Shown piece by piece: positions 43,779-50,510 of a stretch of DNA of 50,510 nucleotides (the stretch's first letter is position 1; each line of letters starts with the position of its first letter). The DNA comes from Pseudoselenomonas ruminantium (lineage in GTDB: Bacteria; Bacillota; Negativicutes; Selenomonadales; Selenomonadaceae). Where the stretch lies: positions 1-50,510 of the forward strand of contig CACZHK010000026.1 of the NCBI GenBank assembly GCA_902780915.1. The letters are read 5' to 3'. Both the position numbers and the translations under genes were made by a program. The notes under the pieces are model-generated. The model worked only from the letters and a program-made list of their open reading frames with translations, did not search any database and was not told the DNA's origin.

Positions 43779-45152
43779 TCAAGGAGTGTCAACCAAGTCT
43801 TCTGCACCTGTTTCCCCATCCTTGGCCAGGTAGTGCTCTGTCTCAGCCACCACCACGCCGGAAAGCGCAATGAGGGCTATGAGGTTCGGGATAGCCATGA
43901 GGCCGTTGACGATATCCGCCAGGATCCAGATGGCTTCCAGCTTCAGGAAAGCACCGGAAGCAATCAGGGCTATGAAAATCAGGCGATAGGGCAGCACACC
44001 CTTGGTGCCCATCAGGTAAATCACGGCACGCTCGCCATAATAGTTCCACCCAAGAATAGTGGTGAAAGCAAAGAGAGCCAGGGCAATGGTCAGGAGCCAG
44101 GTGCCAACTTCGCCGTAGGCAGAGCCAAAGGCTGCGCTGGTCATGGCAGCACCGGCAGCACTTCCCTGCCAGACCCCCGTCAGGACGAGAGCCAGGCCCG
44201 TCATGGAGCAGATGATGATGGTGTCTATGAAGGTTCCCGTCATGGAGATAAGCCCCTGCTCGGCAGGTTCCTTGGTCTTGGCAGCCGCGGCGGCGATAGG
44301 CGCAGAACCCAGGCCGGACTCATTGGAGAACACGCCGCGGGCGATACCATTCTGCATGGCCATCATGATGGTAGAGCCTGCGAAACCGCCGGCAGCAGCA
44401 GAGCCGGTGAAGGCACTGTCAAGGATCAGGCTGATGGCAGCAGGCACAGCCTCAAGGTGCATGAGGATCAGCCCCAGGCTGATGAGTATATACATGACAG
44501 CCATGAAGGGAATGACCTTGCCTGCCACCTTGGCAATGCTCTGGAGGCCGCCGATGGTGATGGCGCCAATCAGCACCGTGAGCACCACATCCGTAGCCAG
44601 CTTCGGCACCCCGAAGGAAAGCTCCACGCTGTCCACGATGGCGTTGACCTGCGGGAAGGTACCGATGCCCAGCCAGGCCACCAGCACCGTAGCCACAGCG
44701 AAGAAAGTAGCCAGGGGCTTGTACTTTTCCCCCATGCCGTTCTTGATATAGAACATGGGGCCGCCTGCAATCTCCCCCTTCTCATCGGTGCTGCGGTATT
44801 TCACAGCCAGCAGCCCCTCGGCGTACTTGGTAGCCATGCCGAAGAAAGCCGCCATCCACATCCAGAAGATAGCACCGGGGCCGCCCACCTTCACTGCGGT
44901 AGCCACACCTACAATGTTGCCGGTCCCCACGGTAGCCGCCAGCGCCACGCAGAGGGCCTTGAAACTGGACACATCCCCCTCACCGTGGTTCTTGGCCTTG
45001 AAGATCAGGCCCAGAGCCTTGGGCAGCCGCACCACCTGCAAGAGTTTCAAGCGGAGCGTCAGATAAATGCCAGTGCCAACCAAAAGGCTGATCAGGGGCG
45101 GCCCCCACATAAAGGAGTCGATTGAATCAAGTACAGGGATAAGTCCTTCCAT
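43779..45152 (-). CDS. Alanine/glycine:cation symporter (AGCS family)
   Basis: About 457 residues from the ATG at 45152 with GAGGAGG upstream. GTGIYLTLRLKLLQVVRLPKAL, VALAATVGTGNIVGVATAV, GPGAIFWMWMAAFFGMATKYAEG and GRGVFSNESGLGSAPIAAAAA are the AGCS hallmarks, with about eleven helices. It brings in alanine or glycine with sodium at the inner membrane. It is monocistronic. Confidence 0.95.
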   Translation of the reverse strand: MEGLIPVLDSIDSFMWGPPLISLLVGTGIYLTLRLKLLQVVRLPKALGLIFKAKNHGEGDVSSFKALCVALAATVGTGNIVGVATAVKVGGPGAIFWMWMAAFFGMATKYAEGLLAVKYRSTDEKGEIAGGPMFYIKNGMGEKYKPLATFFAVATVLVAWLGIGTFPQVNAIVDSVELSFGVPKLATDVVLTVLIGAITIGGLQSIAKVAGKVIPFMAVMYILISLGLILMHLEAVPAAISLILDSAFTGSAAAGGFAGSTIMMAMQNGIARGVFSNESGLGSAPIAAAAAKTKEPAEQGLISMTGTFIDTIIICSMTGLALVLTGVWQGSAAGAAMTSAAFGSAYGEVGTWLLTIALALFAFTTILGWNYYGERAVIYLMGTKGVLPYRLIFIALIASGAFLKLEAIWILADIVNGLMAIPNLIALIALSGVVVAETEHYLAKDGETGAEDLVDTP

Positions 45153-45281
45153 ATTGTCCTCCTCAGAATGATGTTTACACTTACCGTCCGTGTGTAGTGG
45201 ATGGTAGTACATATTTGCTTCACGATGGTTCCTATGATAGCATATCCGAGGACATTTGTCTTTAGTTTTCTTAAAAAATTT

Positions 45282-47096
45282 TTATTCAGGCGGGAGAATG
45301 CCTGCCATTTTCAGCAGGTATTGGGCGTTGGTGGTGGTGCAGCGTCCTTCTTTTAGTTTGAAGTCGAATTCTATCTTGTCATCTTCGTAGTGTTCCTCGA
45401 AGTGGAAATTGCGCAGGGTCTGACCCTCTGGGCCTTTCAAATCGCATAGCTCGAAGTCGTGGGTGGTGATGAAGGCCAGGATGTGGGGACGGGACAGGCA
45501 GTTGATGGCTGCCTTTGCTCCCACTATGCGGTCGGCGCTGTTGGTGCCTTTGAAGATCTCGTCTATGCAGCAGAGCATGGGCCTGCCTTTTTCGGCTGCT
45601 TCTACCATCTGCCGCACGCGCAAGAGTTCAGCATAGAAGGTGGAGATGCCTTTGGAAAGGTCGTCGCTCACTTGTATGGAGGTGTAAATATCCATCAGAG
45701 AAAGCTCGAAGCTGTCCGCAGGTACGGCAGCCCCGGCATAGGCCAGCACAGCTGTGCTCCCCAGGGTACGCATATAGGTGGTCTTGCCACTCATGTTGGA
45801 ACCGGTGATGATGACACTTTCGCCCTTGAAGTCTGCCCCGTTGCCCACGGCCTTGCCCTCGTCTATGAGCAGGGACTCGGCTCCCACAGCCCTGAGCCTG
45901 GGCACATTCCCCTCCCAAATGACGGGCAGGGAAGACTTTTCACGGGTGAGAGCAGGCACAGCCAGGGACAGGAGCATTTCCACTTCCTGCAGGGCGGAAA
46001 GCCAGCCGGACAGTTGCCTGCCTGCCCCGCGCTGCCATTTGAGGAAGCCCGCTGCCAGATGGCTGTCCATGAGGAAAAGGGCATTGAGCAGGACGAAGGC
46101 CAGGATATTCTGGCGGTAGAGGAAGCGCTCGGAAAGCCCCGCCAGTCTCCGCAAGCCCTCAGATGCCTTGCGCCCCCTGTCTTTCCCCTCGGTCTCCCCC
46201 AGGAAATGGCGGCGCAGATCCACCAGATAGGGACTCTTTGGTTCTTTTCCTTCCAATAATAATAGCACGCCCTCATACCCCCGCAGGGCGTGGCTGATCT
46301 CCAGCATGGGCGCAAGAATTTCCCCATGTGTGCCCGCCGCCCAGAGGGACAGGGCCAGATTCAGCCCCCACAGGGAAAAAGGCACCTCCAGGGGCAGCCC
46401 GTTGACCAGGCTCCCCAGGAGCGCCAGCCAGGGCAGGACCGGCAGTGCATAGCGCAGTTTCTTTGCGATGGCATAGGCCAGCCCCTCTGCCTCCTGCCCT
46501 CTTATCTTATCTGCCAAGGGCATCAAATCGTGATTATCCGGCAAAGCCAGCAGCAGCCCTGCCAGCTTCAAGGCAAAGTCCTTGTCCCGAGCCATTTCCC
46601 CTGCCGCCTGCTGACGGGCCAGGATAGTCTCCCGACTTTCCGGGAAGGGCGAGAGAACATCAGCCAGCCTTTCCCTGCCCCCTGCCGTGCGGGCAAAGCA
46701 GAGATACTGGAAGAGGGATGCCTTGCCAAAGATATGCAGGTCAAGGCCTTGAGGGCGTTCCTCACACAAAAAATTCTCCCCTGTCACAGGCAGTTCACGC
46801 CAGCCCCCCTCCATGCGGGCCAGAAAAGCCTCTGCCGCCTTCAGCCTGTCCGACAGTCTCTCCATCTCCCGCCTCAGCCTGCCATGCCGTCTGACCAGGA
46901 ACATGAACAGCACTAAAAAGGCCACGCCTGCCCCATACCCCCAGGCATAGCCATCATATCCCGCCGCCAAGGCCAGCACAGCCCCCACAAAGGCCAGGCT
47001 GCGCCAAAGGCTGAGACGGCTGTCAATCTTCCCAGCCTTGCCCAGCGCGTCAGACAGTTCTTTCTGTTGTTTTTGGAAAAAGATCTTCTTATTCAT
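45282..47096 (-). CDS. Membrane-anchored MutS-like ATPase
   Basis: 604 residues. Unlike MutS, two to three hydrophobic helices (residues about 30-70 and again near 215-245) stand before a lever-like helical region. The C-terminal ATPase has Walker A GSNMSGKTTYMRTLG, Walker B MLCCIDEIFKGTN and FITTHDFELC. There is no N-terminal mismatch-binding domain. Such MutS-related membrane proteins are common in Firmicutes but their function is unknown; classical mismatch repair is unlikely. Confidence 0.88.
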   Translation of the reverse strand: MNKKIFFQKQQKELSDALGKAGKIDSRLSLWRSLAFVGAVLALAAGYDGYAWGYGAGVAFLVLFMFLVRRHGRLRREMERLSDRLKAAEAFLARMEGGWRELPVTGENFLCEERPQGLDLHIFGKASLFQYLCFARTAGGRERLADVLSPFPESRETILARQQAAGEMARDKDFALKLAGLLLALPDNHDLMPLADKIRGQEAEGLAYAIAKKLRYALPVLPWLALLGSLVNGLPLEVPFSLWGLNLALSLWAAGTHGEILAPMLEISHALRGYEGVLLLLEGKEPKSPYLVDLRRHFLGETEGKDRGRKASEGLRRLAGLSERFLYRQNILAFVLLNALFLMDSHLAAGFLKWQRGAGRQLSGWLSALQEVEMLLSLAVPALTREKSSLPVIWEGNVPRLRAVGAESLLIDEGKAVGNGADFKGESVIITGSNMSGKTTYMRTLGSTAVLAYAGAAVPADSFELSLMDIYTSIQVSDDLSKGISTFYAELLRVRQMVEAAEKGRPMLCCIDEIFKGTNSADRIVGAKAAINCLSRPHILAFITTHDFELCDLKGPEGQTLRNFHFEEHYEDDKIEFDFKLKEGRCTTTNAQYLLKMAGILPPE

Positions 47097-47140
47097 TCAG
47101 ACCATCCTTCATGGCATCCTGTTCTGCTCTTTTGGCTGCG

Positions 47141-48418
47141 TTAAATTTTTAAGGCATCCTGCTTCCATTCTTCATCCCAGCGGAGGTAGAAAAGCAAGAA
47201 AGGATCAAGGATGTAGAGCTTGCTGTTTTGCCATTCCAATGTGTCCAAAGCCGGTACAGATGATTTGATGATGCTTTCGCTGTGCTTGACCACGTTGGCC
47301 AGGTTCATGCCATCAGGGGCTGCCTCGCCGGTTTCAAGGATTTCTGTCATGCGTTCATGTATTTCGGAAGCCGTCAATTTCAGCACTGGCGGATCTATGC
47401 TCAGACTGAGCAGGAACAGTCCGTATGTATCACAGTGACGCCCGTCTTTTAGGCGGTATTTCTTGCGGCGGCTTCGTCCCTTGGCAGGCCCTTCGCACAT
47501 ACGCCGAACATTTTCTTTGTAATGCTGGTAGGCCTCTACGGTATCGCCAAAGGCTCTATGAACAGCCTCCAATGAAATCTCCTCATGGTCTTCTTTTATA
47601 CGCATGGCCAGGTTATAGCAGTTTTCCTGCATAAGCTGGGGAGACAGGGCGCTTTCCCGGACTATATGCGCTATCTGTTCATCAGGCACGTGGATTTGCA
47701 ACAATTCAAACCCTTTGCGGGCAATCTGCTCCAATTCTTCCCCTGTCCAGGGAAGAAGGTTGATGAATACCGTGCGGCCTATGAGGTCGGGGTTGCGTTT
47801 GATGGCATCATCAGCACGGTGAGGCAGGGTCAGGAGGATAACCTTCAGACCATTGAATAGCTCTGCTTTCAAGATTCTGGACAGGTAAAGCTGTGTGTCA
47901 AGGTTGATGTAATGGAAATCATCAATCACGAGAACAAAATCACCTGCTATGAGCGTTTTCAGCAGCAAGGTGTTGTTTCTCATGATTTTTTTGGTGATGG
48001 TTTCCCCTTGATTGGTGCCCTTGCTGACTTCCCCGGATAAGGTTGCGGTTATCATCGACCAAATGGATGTTTTGCCACCGGCTGTTACCTTGCCATTTTT
48101 ATTTTCTTGAGAGGAGTATGCCAGGGAAAGTTCATCGGGTATGCGCAGGCTTTCGGCTATTTGCTGCCAGAAGTCCTCTTCAGTTTTTATCTGGGCGCCG
48201 CTTAGCTCTATGAGTTTATCTTCCGGCACTACTTTACGATAAAGGACGGTCTTTCCTGTTTTGGAGCCACCTGAAATGGCTATTAGGCTACCTACTTTTT
48301 GCAAAGCACGTTTTAGTTTTGTCTCGTAAGTAGTTCCACGCTTCTCTTGTCTGTTGATATATGTGTGTGACGGCATGGTATTAGGGCGAAAAACGTCTGC
48401 GACATGATACTTTTTCAT
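47141..48418 (-). CDS. Lone STAND/AAA-like ATPase with C-terminal domain
   Basis: About 425 residues from the ATG at 48418 (AGGAGG six bases upstream; the frame opens five codons earlier). Residues 1-25 (VFRPNTMPSHTYINRQ) are a conserved-looking start. Walker A is GGSKTGKT (50-57), Walker B is FVLVIDDFHYI (161-171), and VILLTLPHRADD, LLPWTGEELEQIARKGFELL and the sensor-like helices after it fit an AAA_16/STAND or ORC-like ATPase. The C-terminal 130 residues (CDTYGLFLLSLS, LKLTASEIHERM) look like a winged-helix plus small domain ending in FLLFYLRWDEEW. It has its own promoter and no clear partner. Defence or DNA-binding roles are possible; no function claimed. Confidence 0.65.
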   Translation of the reverse strand: MKKYHVADVFRPNTMPSHTYINRQEKRGTTYETKLKRALQKVGSLIAISGGSKTGKTVLYRKVVPEDKLIELSGAQIKTEEDFWQQIAESLRIPDELSLAYSSQENKNGKVTAGGKTSIWSMITATLSGEVSKGTNQGETITKKIMRNNTLLLKTLIAGDFVLVIDDFHYINLDTQLYLSRILKAELFNGLKVILLTLPHRADDAIKRNPDLIGRTVFINLLPWTGEELEQIARKGFELLQIHVPDEQIAHIVRESALSPQLMQENCYNLAMRIKEDHEEISLEAVHRAFGDTVEAYQHYKENVRRMCEGPAKGRSRRKKYRLKDGRHCDTYGLFLLSLSIDPPVLKLTASEIHERMTEILETGEAAPDGMNLANVVKHSESIIKSSVPALDTLEWQNSKLYILDPFLLFYLRWDEEWKQDALKI

Positions 48419-48450
48419 TTTTTCCCTCCTCACGTTGTATTTTTACATAT

Positions 48451-48478
48451 ATTATAGCATTTCTCGTACTTTATTCAA
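48451..48478 (-). promoter_or_regulatory. Promoter of the lone ATPase gene
   Basis: TTGAAT, a 16-base spacer and a perfect TATAAT on the minus strand, about 33 bases ahead of the start at 48418. Confidence 0.7.
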
Positions 48479-48600
48479 TAAAAGGTTTCATAAGCATACA
48501 GGCGGCCACAAAGCTTTCCCCGTGAGGGGAAGGCAAGTTTTAGTCCTCGTAGAATTTATGAAGCGCCACTTTTTCCACAAGTCCATTTTTCCTGCAACGC

Positions 48601-48630
48601 AAAAAGAACCCCGCCGAAGCGGGGTTCTTT
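48601..48630 (-). terminator. Terminator of the SLH porin gene
   Basis: AAAGAACCCCGC and its complement form a 12-bp stem with a four-base loop, followed by T5 on the minus strand. It is 32 bases after the porin stop. Confidence 0.9.
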
Positions 48631-48661
48631 GTTGTTGTTTAGTTTTTCTCTAATCGCTGGA

Positions 48662-49987
48662 TTAGAAGAGCCACTCGACACGGCCGAAGAACTGCTTAAC
48701 CCTATCGCCGTCCTCGCGATCGATGAACTTGTTGTGGCCATACTGAACAGTACCGATGATGTTCTTCAGGAAGGTGTAGTTAGCACCAATCTGCCAGCCC
48801 TTCAAGCCTTCATCGACAACATCCCAAGTCTTAGCCGGGGTTGCAGTGAGGCCGAGGTGACGATATGCAATCCATGCACCCCAAGTACCCTGGTTAGCAG
48901 GCTGAGCACCCTTGTAGTCGAACTCGATGCTCCAAGACTTATCCTGGTTGCCGCTCAGCTTCTTATCATCTGCATAATCATACTTCATGTTGCTCTTAGC
49001 ATAGTAGCCATGGAGGGCACTGTTCTTGTCGAACTGATAGCCGAGCTTCAACTGCCAGATGTTGTTCTTCTTGCCATCATTGTTGTCGTCGTTTACCTTC
49101 CACACGCTGTTGGCATAACGGAAGTAACGAAGAGCACCGAAGAAGCCCTTGTTGCGGTTAGCATTGTAATCAACACCAACATAGAACACGCTATTGCCGT
49201 TGTCACCCAGACCATAATTATCCGTATTATAGCTAAGTGCGTTACCAGCAAGTTCGTTATATACGCCGCCATCAAAGGCACTCCTAGCGCGACCAGCACC
49301 GATAGAACCAGAAATCTTGTTGTCGTTACCAATCTTCAAATCAGCACCGGACATCTCAGTATCGTTGATGCTGTCGTTGCCGTACATGCTGAAACGACCA
49401 AAACGGACGGTGAAGTTCTTGTAGTTGCCCTGAGCCCAAGCACGCCTGAGATTCAAGTTATCCTTGAGTTCATCCTGGCTCATGTCATACTTGCCATCGA
49501 TACGAGCATTCACAGTCCAGTGCTCGTTGACCTCAGCAGATGGCTCGAGACGGAAGAGCAAATCATTTTTCTTGATTTTTGTAGTTTCAGTATCACCAGC
49601 AGCATCCTTGAGCTTGTAGTTGTCATTGGTGTAAGTGTACTCCAACTTACCATTCCACTTAACCATATCAGCGTGCTTCTCGAGGTTAGCAACGCGGACG
49701 CCGAGGCTGTTCAGCTCATCAGCAAACTCAGCAGCGAGCTTGTCGATCATAGCCTTGTCAGCAGCGGCAACCATCTGAGCCATCTCGTAACGAGTGATGT
49801 TACGATCGCCACGATAGGTGCTGTCGCCATAACCTTCGATGACACCGTCAGCAGCGAGCTGGCTAACAGCATCATAAGCCCAATGGTCAGCAGGAACATC
49901 GGAGAACGGATTTGCAGCAGCAAAAGTGGTGCTAGCTGCGCCCACAACCAGAGCAGTGGTCAGGGCAGAAACGAGAGTCTTCTTCAT
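48662..49987 (-). CDS. SLH-domain outer-membrane porin, OmpM/Mep45-like
   Basis: 441 residues. A signal peptide (residues 1-24) is followed by one SLH domain (NPFSDVPADHWAYDAVSQL through ITRYEMAQMVAAA, about 26-80), a short coiled coil (KLAAEFADELNSLGVRVANLEKH) and a beta-barrel with many aromatic-rich strands ending in FFGRVEWLF. In Selenomonas ruminantium such Mep45 proteins tie the outer membrane to cadaverine-modified peptidoglycan through the SLH domain and form a pore. Codon use is strongly biased, as expected for a highly expressed gene. It has a promoter at 50136-50108 and a structured leader. Confidence 0.93.
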   Translation of the reverse strand: MKKTLVSALTTALVVGAASTTFAAANPFSDVPADHWAYDAVSQLAADGVIEGYGDSTYRGDRNITRYEMAQMVAAADKAMIDKLAAEFADELNSLGVRVANLEKHADMVKWNGKLEYTYTNDNYKLKDAAGDTETTKIKKNDLLFRLEPSAEVNEHWTVNARIDGKYDMSQDELKDNLNLRRAWAQGNYKNFTVRFGRFSMYGNDSINDTEMSGADLKIGNDNKISGSIGAGRARSAFDGGVYNELAGNALSYNTDNYGLGDNGNSVFYVGVDYNANRNKGFFGALRYFRYANSVWKVNDDNNDGKKNNIWQLKLGYQFDKNSALHGYYAKSNMKYDYADDKKLSGNQDKSWSIEFDYKGAQPANQGTWGAWIAYRHLGLTATPAKTWDVVDEGLKGWQIGANYTFLKNIIGTVQYGHNKFIDREDGDRVKQFFGRVEWLF

Positions 49988-49992
49988 TGAGA

Positions 49993-50049
49993 AACTCCTC
50001 CTTCTGTAAAATAGATTAACATACGGCGCCGAGTCCGTAAGAAGGAGTT
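49993..50049 (-). promoter_or_regulatory. Porin leader that can hide the ribosome site
   Basis: CTCCTTCT (50047-50040 on the minus strand) is an exact complement of AGAAGGAG, the ribosome site of the porin (50005-49998). The loop between them holds a second stem, TACGG/CCGTA. Closed, the helix would block translation. Confidence 0.5.
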
Positions 50050-50107
50050 CATTCGAGTTTCCATGTTTCCTCAGAGTTCACTCCATCTTCTTTTCTCGAC
50101 ATGTCGT

Positions 50108-50136
50108 ATGATACCATCTTTTTTTCAGCTAGGCAA
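50108..50136 (-). promoter_or_regulatory. Promoter of the SLH porin gene
   Basis: TTGCCT, 17 bases and TATCAT on the minus strand. The predicted leader is about 113 bases. Confidence 0.65.
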
Positions 50137-50265
50137 CCCCTTTTTAGATTTTTTTCATAAAATGTCATGTTTAAATCATTTTTTTCATGGTTTTATCTCT
50201 CGGCGCAATAATTATGATATACTACAAGAGCCGCCCCTTCTGCTTTTGGGAAGGAGGTGAAGCTC

Positions 50266-50349
50266 ATGCTGGCAGATTTCTTACTGGCCGTACTGGCGGG
50301 GATAGTCGCTACCGTTATAGTTGACTTGATCCGCAAATGGTTGGACTAG
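50266..50349 (+). CDS. 27-residue Fst/Ldr-like hydrophobic toxin peptide
   Basis: ATG at 50266 with GGAGGTG six bases upstream encodes MLADFLLAVLAGIVATVIVD followed by LIRKWLD. One hydrophobic helix ending in a charged Arg-Lys-Trp-Leu tail is the pattern of type I membrane toxins of the Fst/Ldr kind. The leader can fold CCTTC over GAAGG, covering the ribosome site. The plus-strand TATGATATACT at 50213-50223 may be the -10 region. The gene is directly followed by a strong bidirectional terminator and a convergent short RNA. The small size means homology cannot be proved by eye; the combined layout is the evidence. Confidence 0.6.
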   Translation: MLADFLLAVLAGIVATVIVDLIRKWLD

Positions 50350-50370
50350 CGGCATCCAGCCTCTAGACAC

Positions 50371-50424
50371 AAAAAAGCACCCCACATTGGGAGGGCCGTT
50401 ACCACCTCCCGGGGTGCGTTTTTT
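50371..50424 (+). terminator. Bidirectional terminator shared by the toxin-like gene and the convergent RNA
   Basis: Outer stem GCACCCC/GGGGTGC with an inner GGGAGG/CCTCCC stem, A6 on the left, T6 on the right. CACCTCC in the right arm can also pair with the toxin ribosome site GGAGGTG. Confidence 0.85.
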
Positions 50425-50458
50425 GTTGATCGGCTCATGCCTCAACAGATTTCTTTGT
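50371..50458 (-). ncRNA. Candidate antitoxin RNA convergent to the Fst-like gene
   Basis: A predicted 85-90-base transcript from the promoter at 50494-50465 to the shared terminator. It contains GCATGAGC (50440-50433), which is an exact complement of GCTCATGC covering the toxin start codon at 50262-50269. In par loci of the Fst type, the antitoxin RNAII pairs with direct repeats around the toxin start in just this convergent layout. Confidence 0.5.
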
Positions 50459-50464
50459 GTCTTG

Positions 50465-50494
50465 ATTATACCACTTGCTGCTGGATAAAATCAA
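50465..50494 (-). promoter_or_regulatory. Promoter of the convergent RNA
   Basis: TTGATT, 18 bases and a perfect TATAAT on the minus strand, with no protein frame downstream before the terminator. Confidence 0.65.
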
Positions 50495-50510
50495 TAGTTT
50501 TCCACTTTTC

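Noticed and set aside
48629..49990. A 453-codon open frame on the plus strand opposite the SLH porin
   Set aside because: It results from the strong codon bias of the porin; the product is rich in Ile/Val/Thr/Ser without any domain, while the minus frame has signal peptide, SLH and barrel.

Overview
The window looks like chromosome of a diderm Firmicute of the Negativicutes, most likely Selenomonas or a close relative. This rests on three things seen together: a porin with an N-terminal S-layer-homology (SLH) domain of the Mep45/OmpM kind (48.7-50.0 kb), a full set of heptose and LPS-core genes with an LptD-like barrel, and Gram-positive-style Shine-Dalgarno sites. No rRNA, tRNA, insertion sequence or CRISPR array was seen.

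0-22 kb, all on the minus strand, is an LPS gene cluster read from right to left. It starts with lptD and the ADP-heptose genes (a second hldE-type kinase, hldE adenylyltransferase, GT9, first kinase, hldD, gmhB). It continues with a lipid-linked sugar module (GtrA-like, ChbG/HpnK-like deacetylase, GtrB-like GT2, DUF6056 membrane protein) and core glycosyltransferases (GT9, WaaE-like GT2, GT4, GT9). It ends in a visibly AT-richer, strain-variable end: a VirK/YbjX-like gene, a two-gene ATPase plus TOPRIM-like cassette flanked by 208-bp direct repeats, an O-antigen ligase, a GT8 and a GT1-like transferase with a G8 tract that breaks its frame. gmhA is not in the window.

22-32.6 kb carries a secreted repeat protein, a CDF metal exporter, a small secreted protein, a mannose-family PTS (IIB-IIC-IID, no IIA), a one-TM protein, and a marR-MFP-RND efflux operon whose RND gene has lost its first membrane helix and its frame. 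Between the PTS region and the pump, at 27.66-27.83 kb, lies an apparently free-standing RNA with several hairpins whose loops repeat AUCCC.

32.6-38 kb is on the plus strand: an MqnA-like menaquinone gene, tex, and a 693-residue double-domain CobT protein that reads like a natural fusion of the ArsA/ArsB phenol-type phosphoribosyltransferases. 38-47 kb holds two chemoreceptors, an ApbE flavin transferase with a tiny membrane-peptide gene upstream, a small membrane protein, an alanine/glycine:Na+ symporter and a membrane-anchored MutS-like ATPase. 47-50.5 kb holds a lone STAND/AAA-like ATPase with its own promoter, the SLH porin with a leader that can hide its ribosome site, and a 27-residue Fst-like hydrophobic peptide gene. 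A convergent short RNA shares its terminator and an 8-base complement to its start codon, which is the architecture of a type I toxin-antitoxin locus of the par/Fst kind.

The best candidates for something undescribed are the Fst-like locus (50.2-50.5 kb), the C-loop small RNA (27.7 kb), the ATPase/TOPRIM cassette between repeats (4.0-6.6 kb) and the CobT-CobT fusion (35.9-38.0 kb). All function calls come from reading motifs by eye, with no database search.
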